NCBI RefSeq assembly: GCF_003952505.1
Contig: NZ_CP034450.1
Coordinates: 6,221,001 to 6,285,000 of the forward strand
Length of the DNA stretch: 64,000 nucleotides
Reading direction: 5' to 3'
Source of the DNA: Mesorhizobium sp. M4B.F.Ca.ET.058.02.1.1
GTDB lineage: Bacteria; Pseudomonadota; Alphaproteobacteria; Rhizobiales; Rhizobiaceae
Shown here: positions 1 through 9,612 of the stretch, in pieces
Layout: each line of letters starts with the position of its first letter
Position numbering within the stretch: position 1 is the first letter of the stretch
The notes under the pieces: generated by a model
The model's input: only the letters and a program-made list of their open reading frames with translations
Told to the model about the DNA's origin: nothing
Database searches by the model: none
Made by a program: the position numbers and the translations under genes

Positions 1-461
1 GAAACCCCGAGAGTGGCGGCCAAAAGCGACTCTGCGAAGTTCTCCAAATGCGGTGGAGCGAATAGAAGAGCCGCAGCAATGCACGACAGGGCCAGTGTCG
101 CAAACAGAGCCGGCAGCAGCCGGCGGGCGCGGCGCCGATAGAACTGCGCTAGGCTGAAACGCCCCCGGTCGATATCGGCTGCAACAATTTTCGTGATCAG
201 AAAACCGCTGATTACGAAAAAAACATCGACACCGACGAAGCCACCGGAAAATCCGAAAACCCTCAAATGAAAGCAGAGCACTGCCAAAACAGCGAGCGCT
301 CTAAGGCCATCTATCTCTGTCCGATGACGGTTCAGCCTGTCCCGTGTTGCGAATGACGCGGCCGAGGTGGAACCGGCTTGCTCCTCAACGGGTCGGGCAA
401 CGCTGCTTTCCCGCCAAGCCGCGCCAGCCGTAGTTGAAGAAAGGGCTTGGCGGCTTCGCAT
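1..461 (-). CDS. Acyltransferase 3 family membrane protein (N-terminal part, cut by window edge)
   Basis: This frame is open from an ATG at 461 to the window edge, so only the N-terminal ~153 residues are visible. After a ~46-residue hydrophilic leader it carries the acyltransferase-3 hallmark: HRTEIDGLRALAVLAV, then FVGVDVFFVISGFLIT, then FSLAQFYRRRARRLLPALF. Proteins of this family move acyl groups (often acetyl) onto cell-envelope sugars across the inner membrane. It starts 4 nt after the stop of the related gene at 466-2583, so the two are probably co-transcribed and encode paralogues. Whether it also has an SGNH domain cannot be seen. Confidence 0.85.
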   Translation of the reverse strand, partial: MRSRQALSSTTAGAAWRESSVARPVEEQAGSTSAASFATRDRLNRHRTEIDGLRALAVLAVLCFHLRVFGFSGGFVGVDVFFVISGFLITKIVAADIDRGRFSLAQFYRRRARRLLPALFATLALSCIAAALLFAPPHLENFAESLLAATLGV

Positions 462-465
462 GCAC

Positions 466-2583
466 CTAGTTGCTCTTGCGGGTTGTCGGAGGCCGTGGAA
501 CGTTCATGACCGATACCCGAGTCTGTCTGTCATCAGCGGCGAGAGCCTGGTAGAGGCCCATCATCCGAGCGAGTAAGTCGTCGGTCTCCGGCTTCAAGTT
601 TCTGCGCATATGTGATGCGTCGCGGTAAATGAACTCACCATTGATGTAGGTGGCGCACTGCCGGTTCGGGCACATCCCTTTGAGCGGATCGACAAAGAAC
701 ACCCCATCATGCTCAGTGAGCGACGCCAGCGCGACGACCGTCGGTGACCACACCCTCAGGATCCGGTCGCTATCTATATCGGTCGAGCAACGCCTCAATA
801 TCCTTTCGCGCATCGCCGCGCATGAGGTCAAATCCAGGCCGGGCCCCGGCACCTGACCAATGATTCCAATGCGCCGTTCGGGAGCGGTGATTTCTTCAAC
901 GAGGCTTCGCAGACCGTCGCGCATCAGCAGGACTTTGTCCGCTTGCCTGCCGTCGTCAGCAACGACATTGGTGTAGGCAAGGCTTGTCCAGGCAGAGGAC
1001 AGCACCACGAGGTCGACGTCCGTGCGCTGTCTCAGCATGCTGACCACGGCCTTTCGGGACGATGCGCAGCTTTCCCGGTAGTTAGGCTGCTCCGGAAAGT
1101 CGCGATGGACACCTTCTCCGAATGCGGCCGGGCAGGCATGATAAAGAAAGAAGGCCGTATTCTCCCTTTGGCCAACCGCATCCAATAGTGGGGCGAGATG
1201 CTCCGCATGGCTGTCGCCCCACAGCATGGCATGGCGTGCCGCCTTGTCCCAAGGTGCTCCGAATGCGCAAAACGTGCCGTCCAGTTCGCTTATCTCGACC
1301 ATCTGCGGACATGGCCAATCCCACATCACCTCGAGGCTGCGCATCGCCTCGACCTCCTTCGGGATCCTGCTGGCGATACCCCCGCCTTGGAAGATTGAAT
1401 TGCCGCCCAGACCAACGATCAACGCGGTGGTCGCGCCGGCGATGACGGTTCTCAACGGAGGCTGCCGCAGTCGGCGAACGGGTTCTTCGACGAATCGCCA
1501 GGACAAATAAGCCGTCACCCAGGCTGCCGCGATGAGGATCAGCGCTTCGCCCGCTGTCGGCATCGCACCGCCGGCATAGTGACGGAAAAAGACCAGAATC
1601 GGCCAGTGCCAGAGGTACAGGCTGTATGAAATTTTGCCTGTGAAGCGGAGAGGCGCGCTTGAAAGGACCGCCGTAGCGATAGACGGGGAACAAGGCCAGA
1701 CGAGCAAGACAGCCCCAGCCACTGGGGCGAGTGCATTCAGTCCCGGAAATGGCTGGCTCGAGGATAGCCAGATGGCGCTAGCGGCTATCAGGCAAAGGCC
1801 AAACAGTCCGAATGCCTCGGAAGTGCCCCGGCGGCCGATCGGTGGAACAAAAACCAGCAGGCCGCCTAGCGCCAGTTCCCAACCCCGGCTGAAGGGAGCA
1901 TAGAACGCTTGCTTGGGATCGACTGCCACCAGGTAAAGGGCAATCGAAAAGCTGGTCAGCGCTACAAGGCAGATCGCCGCGACGATCGGTGACTGATGGC
2001 CCCGCCACAATCGGCTGGCGATGAACAAGAGGGCTGGCCACACGAGATAGAACTGCTCTTCGACGCCGAGGGACCAAAGATGCAGGAGCGGCAGAAGCGT
2101 CGCCTCGCGGTCGAAATAGCCCGTATTCCAGAGGAAATAGTAGTTCCCAAGGCCGGCAGCGGAGAAGGCCGCACTGCGCCCAAGGCCGGCATAGTCACCC
2201 GGGAGCAGGAGAAACCAACCCGCCGCGAGCGACAGCCCCATCATCACCAGCATTGCTGGCAGGATACGACGCGCGCGCCGACCGTAGAATTCGGCGAGCG
2301 ACAGTTCGCCGCCCTCCGCAACCAAAAGGCCTGTGATCAAGTAGCCCGAAATGACGAAGAAGATATCAACGCCGACGAATCCCCCGGGGAAACCGGGAAC
2401 GTCGAAATGGAAAAGGATGACGGTGATGACCGCGATAGCGCGCAAGCCGTCGACGTCTGCCCGATAATCGAACTTCAAAGGTTCCCCCGAGCTATCTGTC
2501 GAAACGTCATGGCGTGATTGCAATCCGTGAGTCGATGGCGCGACAAGGCGCGGCCGGCGACGTTGCGATTCCAATAGTCTCAC
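466..2583 (-). CDS. Acyltransferase 3 with C-terminal SGNH domain (OafA-like)
   Basis: This 705-residue protein probably O-acylates a surface polysaccharide. The N-terminal half (~40-390) has the acyltransferase-3 pattern: DVDGLRAIAVI with the essential Arg, FVGVDIFFVISGYLIT, FYGRRARRILPAM, and about ten hydrophobic segments. The C-terminal half (~430-680) carries SGNH-hydrolase block I (WGDSHAEH) and block V (DASHM). In this family the membrane part brings the acyl group across and the periplasmic SGNH part is thought to transfer it. The longest frame starts at a GTG (2583) without a clear ribosome site; a TTG at about 2523 would still keep the whole membrane domain. The target sugar cannot be read from sequence, but the divergent epimerase and sugar-phosphate transferase point to EPS or O-antigen. 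Confidence 0.9.
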   Translation of the reverse strand: MRLLESQRRRPRLVAPSTHGLQSRHDVSTDSSGEPLKFDYRADVDGLRAIAVITVILFHFDVPGFPGGFVGVDIFFVISGYLITGLLVAEGGELSLAEFYGRRARRILPAMLVMMGLSLAAGWFLLLPGDYAGLGRSAAFSAAGLGNYYFLWNTGYFDREATLLPLLHLWSLGVEEQFYLVWPALLFIASRLWRGHQSPIVAAICLVALTSFSIALYLVAVDPKQAFYAPFSRGWELALGGLLVFVPPIGRRGTSEAFGLFGLCLIAASAIWLSSSQPFPGLNALAPVAGAVLLVWPCSPSIATAVLSSAPLRFTGKISYSLYLWHWPILVFFRHYAGGAMPTAGEALILIAAAWVTAYLSWRFVEEPVRRLRQPPLRTVIAGATTALIVGLGGNSIFQGGGIASRIPKEVEAMRSLEVMWDWPCPQMVEISELDGTFCAFGAPWDKAARHAMLWGDSHAEHLAPLLDAVGQRENTAFFLYHACPAAFGEGVHRDFPEQPNYRESCASSRKAVVSMLRQRTDVDLVVLSSAWTSLAYTNVVADDGRQADKVLLMRDGLRSLVEEITAPERRIGIIGQVPGPGLDLTSCAAMRERILRRCSTDIDSDRILRVWSPTVVALASLTEHDGVFFVDPLKGMCPNRQCATYINGEFIYRDASHMRRNLKPETDDLLARMMGLYQALAADDRQTRVSVMNVPRPPTTRKSN

Positions 2584-2809
2584 CGATACATTCGAATACT
2601 ACCGTTTCCTTGCAATGCTAAACTGCGAGAAACATGGGGATACCGTGACAATTCATTTCACGCTAGAACGACAAAAACCTACACAGGTGTACCGGAATCA
2701 GTTCTGCCCTGTTGGGCTAGGGCGTCTGGCTCCCGGTGACATGTCGGACGCTTGTTCGTTGGAGATATCGAGGACCGTCGAAAAACTCGGTCGACTTGTA
2801 GAAAACGAG

Positions 2810-2837
2810 TTGTTCAACGTGTCCTCGACTGTATAGA
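2810..2837 (+). promoter_or_regulatory. Possible sigma70-type promoter for the epimerase gene
   Basis: The 306-bp gap between the divergent acyltransferase and epimerase genes (2584-2889) has no convincing gene. It holds TTGTTC (2810-2815), a 16-nt spacer and TATAGA (2832-2837), which together resemble a housekeeping promoter about 50 nt before the likely TTG start at 2890. This is only motif matching. Confidence 0.3.
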
Positions 2838-2889
2838 AAGGCTATCCCGTGAGAGGCGAGGGCCACGGGTCGTTCTGGAGGCGGCAACT

Positions 2890-3903
2890 TTGGACAACCA
2901 TAGCCCGGACGTGGTTGAATTCGGCCCGCGGACACATGTCCTGGTTACAGGTGGCGCGGGCTTTCTTGGATCGGCACTGGTCGATCTGTTACTTGACCGC
3001 AATTGCAGCGTAACCGTCATCGATGATCTCTCGAACGGCTCGCTTCGCAACCTTCCGGTCGACAATCCCCGCCTGACGATCCGTACCTTCAGGGTCGGCA
3101 GCCCGGCCTTCAATGCGGCGGTCCATGACGAGGTTGGCCTGGCCGACGCCGTATTCCATCTGGCGAGCCCGATCGGGGTTCAGCTTGCCCACACGGAACG
3201 CTTTGCTGTCACCAGTGGCATTCTTGAATCAGGTTGCGCAATCGTCGAGGCGTGCCGGCTGCACCGGCGTCCGCTTCTTTATACATCGAGTTCGGAAGTT
3301 TACGGCTCCGGGCGCGACCGTCCGATTACCGAGTCTGATCCTGTGGTGACGGATCTCCGACCGCGATGGGGATATGCTGCCGCCAAGGCAGCGGTTGAGC
3401 ATCTGATCGCCGGACTGTTTTTCGATTTTGGCATTCCTGCCTGGATTGTCCGGCCGTTCAATATGGCTGGGCCGCGGCAGCGCTCGGCGACCGGCCTTGT
3501 GCTGCCGGTATTTGTGAACTCGGCCTTACGGGGCGAACCGCTTGTCGTTCACGACGACGGCGAGCAAAGGCGGGCATTCCTGCATGTTGCCGATGCCGCC
3601 GAAGGGCTGCTCCTGGTCATGCAGTGCCGATCCTTGCAAGGACGACCGGTCAATCTGGGCGGCAGCGAGGCGGTGCAGATCGGAAATCTCGCAAGGATGG
3701 TGGTTGAGGCGACCAAGACGAACGCGCCGATCGTCATGAGGTCTTCCAACGCGGTCTATGGCGAGAGGTTCGCCGTAACGCATGATCGCGTACCGGACAC
3801 GAGTCTTCTGAGTACCATGACAGGTTGGCGCCCGCTGCGAAGCACAAGGCAGACGATTGTCGACTGCATCGAGCATATGCGTACCGAACGAGTGATGGCT
3901 TGA
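2890..3903 (+). CDS. NAD-dependent sugar epimerase/dehydratase
   Basis: An extended short-chain dehydrogenase of about 337 residues, probably changing a nucleotide-activated sugar for glycan assembly. The Rossmann motif TGGAGFLGSALVD lies near the N-terminus. The Ser-Tyr-Lys triad appears as LLYTSSSEVYG and WGYAAAKAAVE, and RPFNMAGPRQR is the usual sugar-nucleotide-binding segment. The open frame reaches back to 2752, but the TTG at 2890 is preferred because GGAGG lies 8 nt upstream (2877-2881) and it puts the Rossmann fold at the N-terminus. The stop overlaps the start of the next gene (TTGA), so the two are translationally coupled. The exact substrate (UDP-glucose, UDP-GlcNAc, GDP-mannose and so on) is not decidable here. 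Confidence 0.85.
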   Translation: MDNHSPDVVEFGPRTHVLVTGGAGFLGSALVDLLLDRNCSVTVIDDLSNGSLRNLPVDNPRLTIRTFRVGSPAFNAAVHDEVGLADAVFHLASPIGVQLAHTERFAVTSGILESGCAIVEACRLHRRPLLYTSSSEVYGSGRDRPITESDPVVTDLRPRWGYAAAKAAVEHLIAGLFFDFGIPAWIVRPFNMAGPRQRSATGLVLPVFVNSALRGEPLVVHDDGEQRRAFLHVADAAEGLLLVMQCRSLQGRPVNLGGSEAVQIGNLARMVVEATKTNAPIVMRSSNAVYGERFAVTHDRVPDTSLLSTMTGWRPLRSTRQTIVDCIEHMRTERVMA

Positions 3904-4688
3904 CGCCTGGCTTATTGGTCCCGGTCATCGGGGCCCTGCTCATCGCGGTTCCTTGCGTATGGCTGTTCGCTCGCCTTGCTAGGCGCATTGGGGCCGTCTC
4001 CAAGGTCAAGAGCGACCGATGGCACACATCGGGCGAAGTCCCTCGACTTGCAGGGCCCGCCCTACTGATTGCGATGTCCCCATGGCTTCCGGTTGGCCAT
4101 ATCCTGTTGCTGGCTCTTTTCTGCCTTGTCGGCGCGCTCGACGATGTCCGATCCCTTTCCGCCGGCGCCAAGGCAGCAGCGTTGGCCGCGGCAGCGATAC
4201 TTGCCGGGATCATCACTGGTTTTTGGTGGGTACCGATCGTCATTTGGATCGCCTGCAACGCGGTCAACATGCTTGATCATGCCGATGGTCTTGCCGCGAG
4301 CACAATCGCAGCCGCCTCCCTCGGCCTTGGCGGTGATGCCGGGCTGGCCTGCGCCGGGGCGTGCGTCGGGTTCCTTTGCTTCAACTATCCGCCCGCCCGC
4401 GTCTTCATGGGCGATAGCGGCAGTCTTCTGCTCGGCGCGGCGGTCGTGCTTCACGCTTCTGAAAGGGGTTTCGGCTCCTCATTAGCGTGGCTTGCCGTCC
4501 CGCTGATCGACGCAATATTCGTTATCATCCGCCGTCTGCGGCACGGACGGCAGCCTTGGATTGGCGGCACGGACCACCTTGGCCACACTTTGCTGCGTCT
4601 GGGCGTAGGCGGTAAGACCTTGCCGGCTCTCTATGGGGTGACGGCACTCGCGATCGGCCTCGCATTCACTGCTTGGCAAAGTTCATAG
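3900..4688 (+). CDS. MraY/WecA-like polyprenyl-phosphate sugar-1-phosphate transferase
   Basis: An integral membrane enzyme of the glycosyl transferase 4 (PF00953) family. These enzymes put a sugar-1-phosphate onto undecaprenyl phosphate as the first step of EPS, O-antigen or peptidoglycan repeat assembly. Motifs visible in order are GALDDVRS (the Asp pair), NAVNMLDHADGLAA (catalytic Asp region), FMGDSGSLLLG, and GTDHLGHTLLR (His motif). About 262 residues is shorter than WecA (~360), and membrane segments at the N-terminus look reduced. The start is chosen at TTG 3900, overlapping the epimerase stop. Together with the epimerase it forms a two-gene unit for making and loading a lipid-linked sugar. 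Confidence 0.85.
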   Translation: MTPGLLVPVIGALLIAVPCVWLFARLARRIGAVSKVKSDRWHTSGEVPRLAGPALLIAMSPWLPVGHILLLALFCLVGALDDVRSLSAGAKAAALAAAAILAGIITGFWWVPIVIWIACNAVNMLDHADGLAASTIAAASLGLGGDAGLACAGACVGFLCFNYPPARVFMGDSGSLLLGAAVVLHASERGFGSSLAWLAVPLIDAIFVIIRRLRHGRQPWIGGTDHLGHTLLRLGVGGKTLPALYGVTALAIGLAFTAWQSS

Positions 4689-5022
4689 AACCAAATGGAT
4701 ATCATCGTCCCAGGCCGCCATCCGAAATCGCAACCTGGCACGCTGCGAAATAATATTCCCTAATTGTGGAGCGCCGCAAAGATGGCTTTGCCGATGGCGG
4801 GTGCGACGACGCTCTGCCAGGCTCGCCGAGGCCGGATCAGCCCTGCCTTTGGAGCAAAGACGCGCGCGCCGACCCCACTCTTAGTCCATCTTTCGTGTGC
4901 TTGCGATGACCATTCGCCATGCCGATGACCGAATTCGCGTAGCAGGCCTCGCCGGCACGTCGAGTGAACTCGGAAAGATCGATGCTGCGATCTCCTGAAA
5001 AGGAGTTGGCACGTAATCGGGC
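4689..5022. other. Intergenic region between convergent genes, no supported gene
   Basis: This 334-bp stretch lies between two gene ends that face each other. I see no RNA gene or strong terminator. On the minus strand a ~60-codon stretch (about 4850-5030) reads like protein but has no start codon with a ribosome site and no family I recognise; it may be a decayed remnant. Confidence 0.4.
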
Positions 5023-6468
5023 CTATCCGCGCTGGATGCGATAGACAGTTGCGTCACCTTCCACACCTCGAAGCGGCGCGTCAAAAGCCACGACACGGTG
5101 GCCGGCAAGCATTTCGCTGACCCCGGGCGCGGAATGGAGCGCCTCGGAAATGCAGATCTGTCCGGCCTCTGCCAGGGACTGCACGCGCGCGGCGACATTC
5201 ACGGTCTGGCCGAAATAATCGAGGTTGTCGTTGAGCGTCACGGCGATCGACGGTCCACAGTGGGCACCGATCTTGAGGATGATCCCCGGCCCCTCATGGT
5301 CGCCGTTGAAGCGATCGATTTCTTCAAAGATGTGGAGTGCAGCCGAAATCGCATCCGACGGTTGCGAGAATACGGCCATCACCGCATCCCCAATCGTCTT
5401 GACCACCGCTCCGGAATGTTGCTGGACCGCAGCGTTGACCAGAGCGAAATGCTCGCGGACCAAAGCATAGGCGTTGAGATCGCCAAGGCGCTCATACATG
5501 GCGGTCGAACCCTTGAGGTCCGTGAACAGGAAGGTGATCTGCCGGATGCCCAGCCCCTCCTTCTCGTCGACACGTTCGGACCGGAAGAGCTGGCGGAAGG
5601 TTTGCCGCGCAAGCAGCGCTCCACCGGAAACATAAGGGTCGAAATCGAGTGCCGGCTTGGTGGTCAGCGCGACAAGCTCGGGCGGCCAGTTGATGACAAG
5701 CAACGAACCTCGCACCGGCCCCCTGTTCGCTACCTCAATGGCAATCGGACCAGGCGGCACAGCGGGCAACGCCGGCAAGAAGCGTTTGCCGTCGTAATCG
5801 ACCTTCAGGAGTGTCGGCGCTGATACCGGGTCGCCCGATATTGGCACAGCGAATGCGGCCTGTGTCTGCACGTTGACGCCTGCAAGGGCGCCCGGTCCCA
5901 GGTCGGCGCGGAGCACTGTGGTGGTGCCGGGCGGTAGAAACGTCATGCCCCGAACGAAGCCACGCAGAACGTCGAGAAAGCGAACGTCTTGCCCCGGCAG
6001 CCGCCCGTCATGTCCGAAGTGGAGTTTCCAGTGAAAATCCTCGACAGGGAGCGTCTCGGGATTGTGGTAGGGAAGGTGCCGTAACTTCGGCGATACCGAA
6101 AAGGTGACCTCGATGAAGTCGTCGAGGTCGGTGTCGCCCGATACGTCGCACAGGCCACAGACGTAGTGGGTCCTCAGTGTGCGCAGGGCGCCGAAACTAT
6201 CGAGCACCATCCCGGACTGGGGACAGAGCACATCCCAGCTCATGTCGAACACGCCACAGCGGGCGGCATGAAGGAAGAGGTCGATTGCTTCAGGCTCGGC
6301 GATTGCGCGGTCGCGAGCAAAGGCTAGCGGATTAACGCGATAGAGTGAGTGGTCGTCGGCGCTCCTGATCAGCGCCTCGAATTTCGAGATGACGCGTGGG
6401 CTCCAGGCTCGCGCCTGCTCCACCTTGGTCATCTTGCTTTCGAGAAGACGATCGTTGACTTCCGTCAC
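5023..6468 (-). CDS. Adenylate/guanylate cyclase with DUF5939-like N-terminal region
   Basis: A soluble 481-residue class III nucleotidyl cyclase. The C-terminal catalytic domain (~295-480) has both metal-binding Asp residues (FLFTDLKGSTA and VKTIGDAVMAVF), the Lys just before the second Asp, and the Asn/Arg pair in FGQTVNVAARVQ, so it should be active. The N-terminal ~280 residues match the arrangement of the paralogue at 30131-31546, including a region that is a CxxC...CxxC zinc ribbon there. Here the first knuckle is degenerate (LCPQSG) while the second (CGLC) remains. It likely makes cAMP or cGMP in response to a signal read by the N-terminal region. It stands alone, downstream of the MscS-like gene on the same strand with a ~125-bp gap. 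Confidence 0.88.
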   Translation of the reverse strand: MTEVNDRLLESKMTKVEQARAWSPRVISKFEALIRSADDHSLYRVNPLAFARDRAIAEPEAIDLFLHAARCGVFDMSWDVLCPQSGMVLDSFGALRTLRTHYVCGLCDVSGDTDLDDFIEVTFSVSPKLRHLPYHNPETLPVEDFHWKLHFGHDGRLPGQDVRFLDVLRGFVRGMTFLPPGTTTVLRADLGPGALAGVNVQTQAAFAVPISGDPVSAPTLLKVDYDGKRFLPALPAVPPGPIAIEVANRGPVRGSLLVINWPPELVALTTKPALDFDPYVSGGALLARQTFRQLFRSERVDEKEGLGIRQITFLFTDLKGSTAMYERLGDLNAYALVREHFALVNAAVQQHSGAVVKTIGDAVMAVFSQPSDAISAALHIFEEIDRFNGDHEGPGIILKIGAHCGPSIAVTLNDNLDYFGQTVNVAARVQSLAEAGQICISEALHSAPGVSEMLAGHRVVAFDAPLRGVEGDATVYRIQRG

Positions 6469-6595
6469 ACCGGATCCTCAACCTAGCCTCGCGACAGCCT
6501 ACTAAAAAAGCCAGCAGGATGCGAATGGTTTGGATTCCTTTGTTGTACGACAGTCTGTCTAGGAGGATGTGCACCAGAGCAGGTGTCACGGTTTC

Positions 6596-8887
6596 CTACT
6601 CCGTTGTGCTGGCTTTTTTTCTGCGCCGATTGGTGTGCGACTGCGCGACTGCCATTTTTAGCTCGGGTTTGGCCTCCACAGGTGCATTCTCTGCCCCATG
6701 TGAGTTCTGTAGCCCCTCGACGTGGACGGTCGGAAATGGGAGTTCGATGCCCTGCTCCTTGAAGACCTGGCGGAGGCGTACATAGAATTTGCGTTTCATA
6801 CTGAAGGCGCCTCCCGGTCTTGTTGTGACCTTGACCCTCAATACGATGCCGTACTCGCCGAACTCCTGCACGCCCTGCATCTTGATCGGTGAGAGCACCC
6901 AGTGTTTGAATTCGGGATCTTCCGCCAGTTCGAGACCTATTCGCTTGATCAGCTTGCGAGCGAAGTCGATGTCAGTGTTATAGCCAACGGTGATGTTGAA
7001 TTTGTCGGTGACCCAGTCACGACTCTGGTTCTGGACTGCACCGAGTTCACCGAAAGGTATTGTGAACAGCGGGCCACGATGATGGCGCAGCTTCACCGAG
7101 CGCAGCGAAAAGCTTTCCACCGTTCCCACATAGCGGCCCGATGTAATGTATTCGCCAACACGAAACGCATCATCGAGAAGAAAAAACACGCCTGAAATGA
7201 CGTCCTTGACTATGGTTTGTGCGCCAAATCCCACAGCGACACCAACGACGCCAGCGCCGGCGATCAGCGGGCCGATCTCGATACCCATTGAGGCGAGCAT
7301 CATCAGCACCGCCATCACGACGATCACGGCGAGCAGAATGTTCTGGATGATCGGCAAAAGTGTGCGCAGCCGCGCCTGTTGCGGATCGAGGGTCGGGACC
7401 TCCTCGTCGTCGATCACCGCGTGCGGCGTTTCGATGCCCAGCTTTCGCTCGATCAAGGCTTTGATGATCGACCAGCCGAAGTCGGCTGCAAGCGCAATGA
7501 CCATGACATTAATCAAGCCGCGCAATATGAGGTTGGTCGTCGTATCGCTGTCCCGCATGGACTGCATGTTCAGACCCCAGACACGCGCGAGAAAGTAAGC
7601 CGCCGCCAGGATCAAGATCATCCGGACTCCGCGATCGATGACAGCGATCGTCACCGCCGGAATCGTGGGCCGGCCGGCGTCGTCCGAACCCGGCCGCAGC
7701 ACGAAATTGACGCCGCGCTGCGTCAGCACGATTGCCAAGGGCAGGAAGAATGCGGCGAAGGTAAACCAGAACAATATATTAAGACCGGCGATGCGCTGCA
7801 GGAACAGAACGACGAAATAAGCTGTCAACAACCATGTCGTTGCCGTATGACTGCTTTGGTGCGCACCATCTCGCTGTGTTCTTGGCCGGCGCCAAACGGC
7901 AACCAGCAAAAGCAATAGCAGCACGAAATCGGCGCCCGTTGACAGGACCAGCATTCCATCCTGATCGATGCCGAGACCCGGCAAGAGGATAAACGCGGCG
8001 GCGAAGAAGGCGAAGACGCCGACGATCCGGGGCAGCCAATAGAACCAATGGTCAGCCGTTTCGTTGGTGACCGGCAAGGCACGAACCTCGACCGCGTTCT
8101 CGACGTTCATGAAGGAAGGGACGAGCATGGCTGCCAGGTACATGCGCACAGCCGCTGTACCGACTGCAGCCAGCAGAAATGTCAGCACGATCTCGCGGAT
8201 AAGCATTGGCCAGTCGAACAACATGAACGCGCCGGCGCTGCCCAGCGCGAACGAGACGATCAGCAGGCTGGAATAAAGCGTGCGACCGCCAATCTTCTTG
8301 GCTCGCCCAATGGGCGTATCCTTCGGCTGCGCGATGATCCAAAGACGAAACGGACGGGTCAGCCTGTACGTTGCCCAGGCGAGCGCCACGCCGGCAGCGA
8401 TGAACATCGCAATCAGCAGAAATACGCCGGGAGGCCCCTTTCTGGACATATCCTGCATGGTCTCTGCCCGAGCGCGCTCAAACTGGTCTGGCAGCAAAGG
8501 CAAAGTTCGCACGATTCTTTCGATATGATGCTTGATCCGATCGAGCGTCGATGATGCCATCGTATTCATCTGGCTCGGGGCGACGGCAGCGTTGGACGAT
8601 GCGCCGGCCGGTGAAGCTCCTGCCGCGGCAGGCGCTGCCGTTGACCCGGCGTCCTGATTTCGTTGTTCGGCCATCCAGGCCTTCACCGACGGATCGTCGA
8701 GTAGCTCGAATAGCTGTTTGACCTTTTCAGGCGGGACGGGCGCCGGCGCCTGCGCCTGTGCCGAACCAGCAAACAAGAGGGCGATCCCGAAGACCAGCGG
8801 CCCGGCAACCCGGACAAGCATGGCAGTCAGATCTCCGAGAGTTCGTGTCGGACGCCCAACTCCCAATCGTCGAACCAAGAGTGGCAT
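6596..8887 (-). CDS. MscS-family mechanosensitive channel, large periplasmic/multi-TM type
   Basis: A 763-residue inner-membrane protein. A signal-like hydrophobic segment ending in AGSAQAQA is followed by a periplasmic linker rich in Pro/Ala, several membrane helices (~170-480), and the conserved MscS pore and beta domain (~500-720): GVVGVAVGFGAQTIVKD, FRVGEYIT, and IPFGELGAVQNQSR. Such channels open under membrane tension on osmotic downshift; the large forms may have other roles. The ATG at 8887 has a good GGGGAAGG site ten bases upstream. An ATG at 8821 (MLVRVAGPLVFG) would give a more usual signal peptide with a weaker site. The extreme C-terminus is very basic. Confidence 0.88.
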   Translation of the reverse strand: MPLLVRRLGVGRPTRTLGDLTAMLVRVAGPLVFGIALLFAGSAQAQAPAPVPPEKVKQLFELLDDPSVKAWMAEQRNQDAGSTAAPAAAGASPAGASSNAAVAPSQMNTMASSTLDRIKHHIERIVRTLPLLPDQFERARAETMQDMSRKGPPGVFLLIAMFIAAGVALAWATYRLTRPFRLWIIAQPKDTPIGRAKKIGGRTLYSSLLIVSFALGSAGAFMLFDWPMLIREIVLTFLLAAVGTAAVRMYLAAMLVPSFMNVENAVEVRALPVTNETADHWFYWLPRIVGVFAFFAAAFILLPGLGIDQDGMLVLSTGADFVLLLLLLVAVWRRPRTQRDGAHQSSHTATTWLLTAYFVVLFLQRIAGLNILFWFTFAAFFLPLAIVLTQRGVNFVLRPGSDDAGRPTIPAVTIAVIDRGVRMILILAAAYFLARVWGLNMQSMRDSDTTTNLILRGLINVMVIALAADFGWSIIKALIERKLGIETPHAVIDDEEVPTLDPQQARLRTLLPIIQNILLAVIVVMAVLMMLASMGIEIGPLIAGAGVVGVAVGFGAQTIVKDVISGVFFLLDDAFRVGEYITSGRYVGTVESFSLRSVKLRHHRGPLFTIPFGELGAVQNQSRDWVTDKFNITVGYNTDIDFARKLIKRIGLELAEDPEFKHWVLSPIKMQGVQEFGEYGIVLRVKVTTRPGGAFSMKRKFYVRLRQVFKEQGIELPFPTVHVEGLQNSHGAENAPVEAKPELKMAVAQSHTNRRRKKASTTE

Positions 8888-9129
8888 CGTGCTGTAACCT
8901 TCCCCTCAAATCGGCAAGCAACGACATCTATGTCCGTCGTTGCGCCTACCTTGAAGAAACCGATGTTGTGGTGCAAGACATCCTTCCGGGCTAGACCGTT
9001 GCGCCGGGTACCTAACAGTGTTTATTTTCCCGGCGGGGCAGGGCATTCCGGCCTCGGCCTGGCGTCCCTGACGAACTAAGTGCTTTGAAAGCAGCATCTG
9101 CGGCGACCACGCTGGAGGTCGTGGTTGCG

Positions 9130-9521
9130 CCTCCAAGCTGGCGGCACCGAATGACAGCACAATGTCGTCGCGCTGTGCATTTGGCAAAAGCGTGTGGATT
9201 CGATCCCCTCCATCGGTATGCGCTCGAAACACTAGGCAGTGTGTCTGGGTGTATGGCCGCCGCTTGGGACCCTTCAGATGAAGGACATTTGATGGTGTCA
9301 GCGAGGACAGGTGCGAGCGCTTTGTGCGAATGTGGCTACATGGAGGGCTTCGGATTCTTGGCGTCCGTGTACACCTCGAGGTACGAGTTTGGGGTGACGA
9401 GCGCCATCTGGCCTTTCGCATCGCGCCGGTCGGCGAAGTGTGCATAGGGGTCGACGAGCTCGCGGATGGCGAGGCGATCTGCGCCTTCTTGGGTAATACA
9501 AATTGAAAATTGCGCCTTCAT
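9130..9521 (-). pseudogene. Decayed SnoaL/NTF2-like protein gene
   Basis: From ATG 9521, a 61-codon frame reads like the N-terminus of the SnoaL-like (NTF2 fold) proteins common in rhizobia, with ADRLAIRELVDPYAHFADRR and KGQMAL. It stops at a TAG (~9336), just past NPKPS. Translation continues in the same frame with KALAPVLAD, the expected next block. At about 9150-9245, in another frame, THCLVFRAHTDGGDRIHTL resembles the family's later region. One stop plus at least one frameshift point to a pseudogene. The family match is from memory of typical sequences, not a search. The rest of the 725-bp gap (8888-9129 and 9522-9612) has no supported gene. Confidence 0.5.
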
Positions 9522-9612
9522 GTTTCAAAACAGGTCGGTTGACCCAGGATGGTTTCGAAGCCAGCGGGTCGCTGACGGTCCTCAAGGCGAGAATTCGAAA
9601 AGACGTTCAACC

